Assembly: GCA_021826525.1 (NCBI GenBank)
Contig: JAKAZU010000008.1
Span: forward strand, 1-31,692
Origin: Thermoplasmata archaeon
Lineage (GTDB): Archaea; Thermoplasmatota; Thermoplasmata; UBA184
Direction: 5' to 3'
DNA: 31,692 nt
Made by a program: the position numbers and the translations under genes. Numbering within the stretch: the first letter of the stretch is position 1; each line of letters starts with the position of its first letter. The notes under the pieces were generated by a model. That model saw only the letters and a program-made list of their open reading frames with translations. It had not been told where the DNA came from and searched no databases. Shown here piece by piece: positions 29,277-31,692 of this stretch.

Positions 29277-31321
29277 ATCTCGCCTCCGCTGAGCGGCCGG
29301 TCCTTCCGGGGCGCTTCGAGCTCGAGACCGATCTCGCCCCTCAGGGGGACCAGCCGAAGGCGATCTCCGAGCTCGTCGAGCGCATCCAGCACCACGAAAA
29401 GTTCGTCACCCTCCTCGGTGTCACGGGCAGCGGCAAGACGTTCACGATGGCGCATACCATCGCGCGACTCCAGCGGCCCACCCTCGTCGTCAGCCCGAAC
29501 AAGACGCTCGCCGCCCAGCTCGTCAGCGAGTTCCGCGCTCTGTTCCCGCGCAACGCCGTCGAGTACTTCGTCAGCTACTACGACTACTACCAGCCCGAGG
29601 CCTACGTCCCGCAGATCGACCTGTACGTCGAGAAGGATGCCTCCATCAACGAGGAGATCGACCGGCTACGCCACCGCGCGACCCAGGCGCTGCTCACGCG
29701 CCGGGACGTCCTGATCGTGGCGTCGGTGAGCTGCATCTACGGCCTCGGCTCCCCCGAAGACTACCGGGCCAACGTCGTCGACATTACCGTCGGGAAGGAG
29801 GTGCGCCGGCAGGAACTGCTCGAGCAGCTCGTCCGGATGAAGTACCAGCGGAACGACGTGGAGCTGAAACGCGGGCGCTTCCGGGTCCGGGGCAGCATGA
29901 TCGACGTGATGGGCGCCGGGGAGACCGTGCACCGGATTGGGCTCGACGACAAGAAGATCGCATCGATCACCGAGCTCGATCCGGTCACCCAAGAGGAGGT
30001 GCGGGAGGTCGGCCAGCTCGCGATCTTCCCGGCGACGCACTTCCTGACGATCGACGAACGCCTCGAAGGGGTCTTGCAGGAGATCGATCGGGAGAAGGAG
30101 GCCCGGGTCGCCGAGTTCCAACGGGAGGAGAAGATCGTCGAGGCGCAGCGGATCAAGAGCCGGACCGAGTACGACCTCGAGATGATCCGGGAGACCGGTT
30201 ATTGCTCGGGGATCGAAAACTACTCGCGCTACTTCGCCGGACGCAAGCCCGGCGAGCCGCCGTACACCTTGCTGGACTTCTTTCCGGACGATTTCCTCGT
30301 CTTCTTGGACGAATCCCACGTCGGCGTCCCGCAGCTCGAGGGGATGTACAAGGGTGACCGGGCCCGCAAGGACAACCTGGTCGAGTTCGGCTGGCGCCTT
30401 CCCTCCTGTCGGGACAACCGGCCCCTGACCTTCCCCGAGTTCCTCACCCGGGTCCCCCAGGCCGTCTTCGTCAGCGCGACCCCGGGGCCGTTCGAACGGA
30501 AGATGAGCGCTGGGATCGTCGAGCAGATCATCCGGCCGACCGGCCTCGTCGACCCGCCGATCGAGGTCCGTCCCCTGAAAGGTCACATCGCGGACCTCCT
30601 GGGCGAGCTGAAGGCGACGATCGGCCGGGGCGACCGGGCGCTGGTCACCACCTTGACGAAGGCGACCTCCGAAGAGCTCGCCGACTACCTCGCGCGCGAG
30701 GGGATGCGCGTGCGCTACCTCCACAGCGAGATTGAGACCCTCAAGCGGATCGAGATCCTGCGCGACCTGCGATTGGGCCGCTTTGACGTCCTCGTGGGGA
30801 TCAACCTCCTGCGGGAAGGCCTCGACCTTCCCGAGGTGAGCCTGGTCGCGATCCTCGACGCCGACAAGGAAGGATACCTGAGGAGCGAGACGTCGATCGT
30901 CCAGACGGCCGGCCGCGCGAGCCGGAACGTCGAGGGGCGGGTGATCCTCTACGCCGACCGGCTCACCGGCTCCATGGAGCGGGCCATCGCCGAGATGCGG
31001 CGCCGGCGCGAGGCGCAGGTCGCTTACAATGTCGAGCACGGGATCGTTCCCGAGACGATCCGCAAGGAGGTCCGCTCGCTGCTCGCGGAGGGAGAATCGG
31101 CTCCGTCCGGCGACCTCTCGGTGGAGGGGCTCGGACCGAAGTGGAAGGCCCGCCTCCCCCTCCTCCTGGCCAACCTCGAAGAGGAGATGCGCCTCTCCGC
31201 CGAGCGGCTCGACTTCGAGGAGGCGGCGCGCATCCGGGACCGCGTGCGCGCGCTCCGCAAGGAAGCGGAGGCCCGAACGTCTCCCTCCTCCACGCGCGCG
31301 AGCCGGCCGAAGCGTTCGTAG
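29273..31321 (+). CDS. uvrB: Excinuclease ABC subunit UvrB
   Basis: UvrB is the helicase-like damage-verifying subunit of bacterial-type nucleotide excision repair. The 682-residue protein is full length. Walker A is GVTGSGKT (49-56), the damage-binding beta-hairpin carries YYDYYQPEAYVP, and the helicase motifs include FLDESH, VSATPGPFE and VGINLLREGLDLPE. The UVR domain that contacts UvrC is at the end (NLEEEMRLSAERLDFEEAARIRDR, from about 640). Uvr genes occur in some mesophilic archaea, presumably by old transfer from bacteria. The ATG at 29273 overlaps larE in ATGA. The upstream frame to 28403 is shadow. uvrA and uvrC are not present here. Confidence 0.97.
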   Translation: MNLASAERPVLPGRFELETDLAPQGDQPKAISELVERIQHHEKFVTLLGVTGSGKTFTMAHTIARLQRPTLVVSPNKTLAAQLVSEFRALFPRNAVEYFVSYYDYYQPEAYVPQIDLYVEKDASINEEIDRLRHRATQALLTRRDVLIVASVSCIYGLGSPEDYRANVVDITVGKEVRRQELLEQLVRMKYQRNDVELKRGRFRVRGSMIDVMGAGETVHRIGLDDKKIASITELDPVTQEEVREVGQLAIFPATHFLTIDERLEGVLQEIDREKEARVAEFQREEKIVEAQRIKSRTEYDLEMIRETGYCSGIENYSRYFAGRKPGEPPYTLLDFFPDDFLVFLDESHVGVPQLEGMYKGDRARKDNLVEFGWRLPSCRDNRPLTFPEFLTRVPQAVFVSATPGPFERKMSAGIVEQIIRPTGLVDPPIEVRPLKGHIADLLGELKATIGRGDRALVTTLTKATSEELADYLAREGMRVRYLHSEIETLKRIEILRDLRLGRFDVLVGINLLREGLDLPEVSLVAILDADKEGYLRSETSIVQTAGRASRNVEGRVILYADRLTGSMERAIAEMRRRREAQVAYNVEHGIVPETIRKEVRSLLAEGESAPSGDLSVEGLGPKWKARLPLLLANLEEEMRLSAERLDFEEAARIRDRVRALRKEAEARTSPSSTRASRPKRS

Positions 31322-31327
31322 CGACCG

Positions 31328-31692
31328 TCACCCCGAAGGACGGGACGATCGCGTCGCCGCATCGGGAAGACGGGCGCGCAGCCAGCGGACCACGTCATCC
31401 ACCCCACCGACCTCCTCCCCGCCCAATCGCAGGAGTTCCTCGCGCAAGCGGGTCGCAGCCCCGCCCGTGAAGTCCCACGCCGGTTCCCGGGGCATCGGGA
31501 GGAGCGCGATGGGGCGGCGTCCGGCCCATCCGGCGAGGATCGACCAGTTGGCGAGGTTCCCGCTGCCGGTGGGGACCGGCGCAACGACGACCGCGTCGCA
31601 GGCCTCGAGGAGGGTCTCGAGGTGGTGCGCAACCGGAGGCGAGATCGCGGTGAACGGCATCTCGGTCGCCATCGCGACGCCGAGCCGTTCGC
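31328..31692 (-). CDS. Unidentified protein, C-terminal 121 residues (runs off window edge)
   Basis: The frame is open from the window end to a TGA at 31328, so the N-terminus lies outside. ATG 31672 is in frame but the open sequence before it (ERLGVA) suggests the gene is longer. I do not recognise a family with confidence. Visible features are SPPVAHHLETLLEACDAVVV, then PVPTGSGNLANWSILAGWAG and RPIALLPMP, which looks like a Rossmann-type or P-loop-like strand and loop followed by two short helices. Weakly similar segments occur after ABC-type cobalamin/iron ATPases. The gene is convergent with uvrB, 6 nt apart. Confidence 0.55.
   Translation of the reverse strand, partial: ERLGVAMATEMPFTAISPPVAHHLETLLEACDAVVVAPVPTGSGNLANWSILAGWAGRRPIALLPMPREPAWDFTGGAATRLREELLRLGGEEVGGVDDVVRWLRARLPDAATRSSRPSG

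Noticed and set aside
29666..31039. 457-codon minus-strand open frame
   Set aside because: It is antisense to uvrB and has no start context or family motif.
1..31692. Mobile element or defence island
   Set aside because: No transposase, integrase, toxin pair, restriction gene or att-like direct repeats were seen, and gene content is mostly housekeeping.

Overview
The window is a GC-rich, very gene-dense piece of an archaeal chromosome. The best guess for the source is a euryarchaeon, probably a high-GC member of the Thermoplasmatota. Supports are the archaeal exosome/proteasome superoperon, an archaeal EF-2 with a diphthamide site, RadB (a euryarchaeal recombinase paralogue), the archaeal/eukaryotic type of GlyRS, Trm1, and archaeal Rpo12 and L37Ae. 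Many genes have a TATA-like element about 25-29 nt upstream of the start codon, as expected for leaderless archaeal mRNAs. The lineage call is inference; no rRNA is present.

Layout. (1) 2-550: 3' end of the EF-2 gene (+), then a 203-bp convergent spacer with an unexplained cluster of GTAGTAGGT repeats. (2) 754-2196, minus: an MGMT-type alkyltransferase and radB. (3) 2246-6587, minus: psmA - SBDS - rrp4 - rrp41 - rrp42 - rpl37ae - rpo12, with tight spacing and two ATGA overlaps. The 44-codon rpo12 is easy to miss. This cluster joins the proteasome core, ribosome maturation, the RNA exosome, a ribosomal protein and an RNA polymerase subunit. (4) 6799-8910, plus: a YyaL/DUF255 thioredoxin-fold protein. 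(5) 8855-9772 (minus) and 9830-11472 (plus): a COG1407-type phosphoesterase and a regulator/TraB-like pair, divergent from one shared TATA element. (6) 11485-12659, minus: a coiled-coil protein and a UPF0200 P-loop kinase-like protein. (7) 12744-16105, minus: amidohydrolase - glyS - O-methyltransferase. (8) 16183-19226, plus: PfkB kinase - MoeA - PurQ. (9) 19223-21569: a HemK2/Mtq2-like methyltransferase (minus), and a THEP1-type NTPase with Trm1 (plus). (10) 21566-24421, minus: an Lhr-family helicase. (11) 24548-28337: a probable surface-glycosylation locus with an SDR sugar-nucleotide enzyme and a Dpm1-like GT2 (plus), facing two paralogous multi-pass membrane proteins (minus). (12) 28443-31321, plus: a LarE-type sulfur transferase overlapping uvrB. 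(13) 31328-31692, minus: an unidentified gene that runs off the window.

Most of the window is housekeeping: translation, RNA decay, tRNA modification, purine and molybdenum cofactor synthesis, and DNA repair. The parts that look least described are the glycosylation locus with its duplicated membrane protein, the internally duplicated HTH regulator coupled to a TraB-like protein, the UPF0200/coiled-coil pair, and the three-cysteine LarE coupled to UvrB. Nine same-strand neighbour pairs overlap, and four convergent pairs overlap at their 3' ends.

No spacer exceeds 300 bases. The longest are 551-753 (repeat cluster), 6588-6798 (divergent promoters and two GC hairpins), 1357-1515 (one 10-bp palindrome and the alkyltransferase promoter) and 24422-24547. 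I found no tRNA, rRNA, CRISPR array, transposase or insertion sequence.
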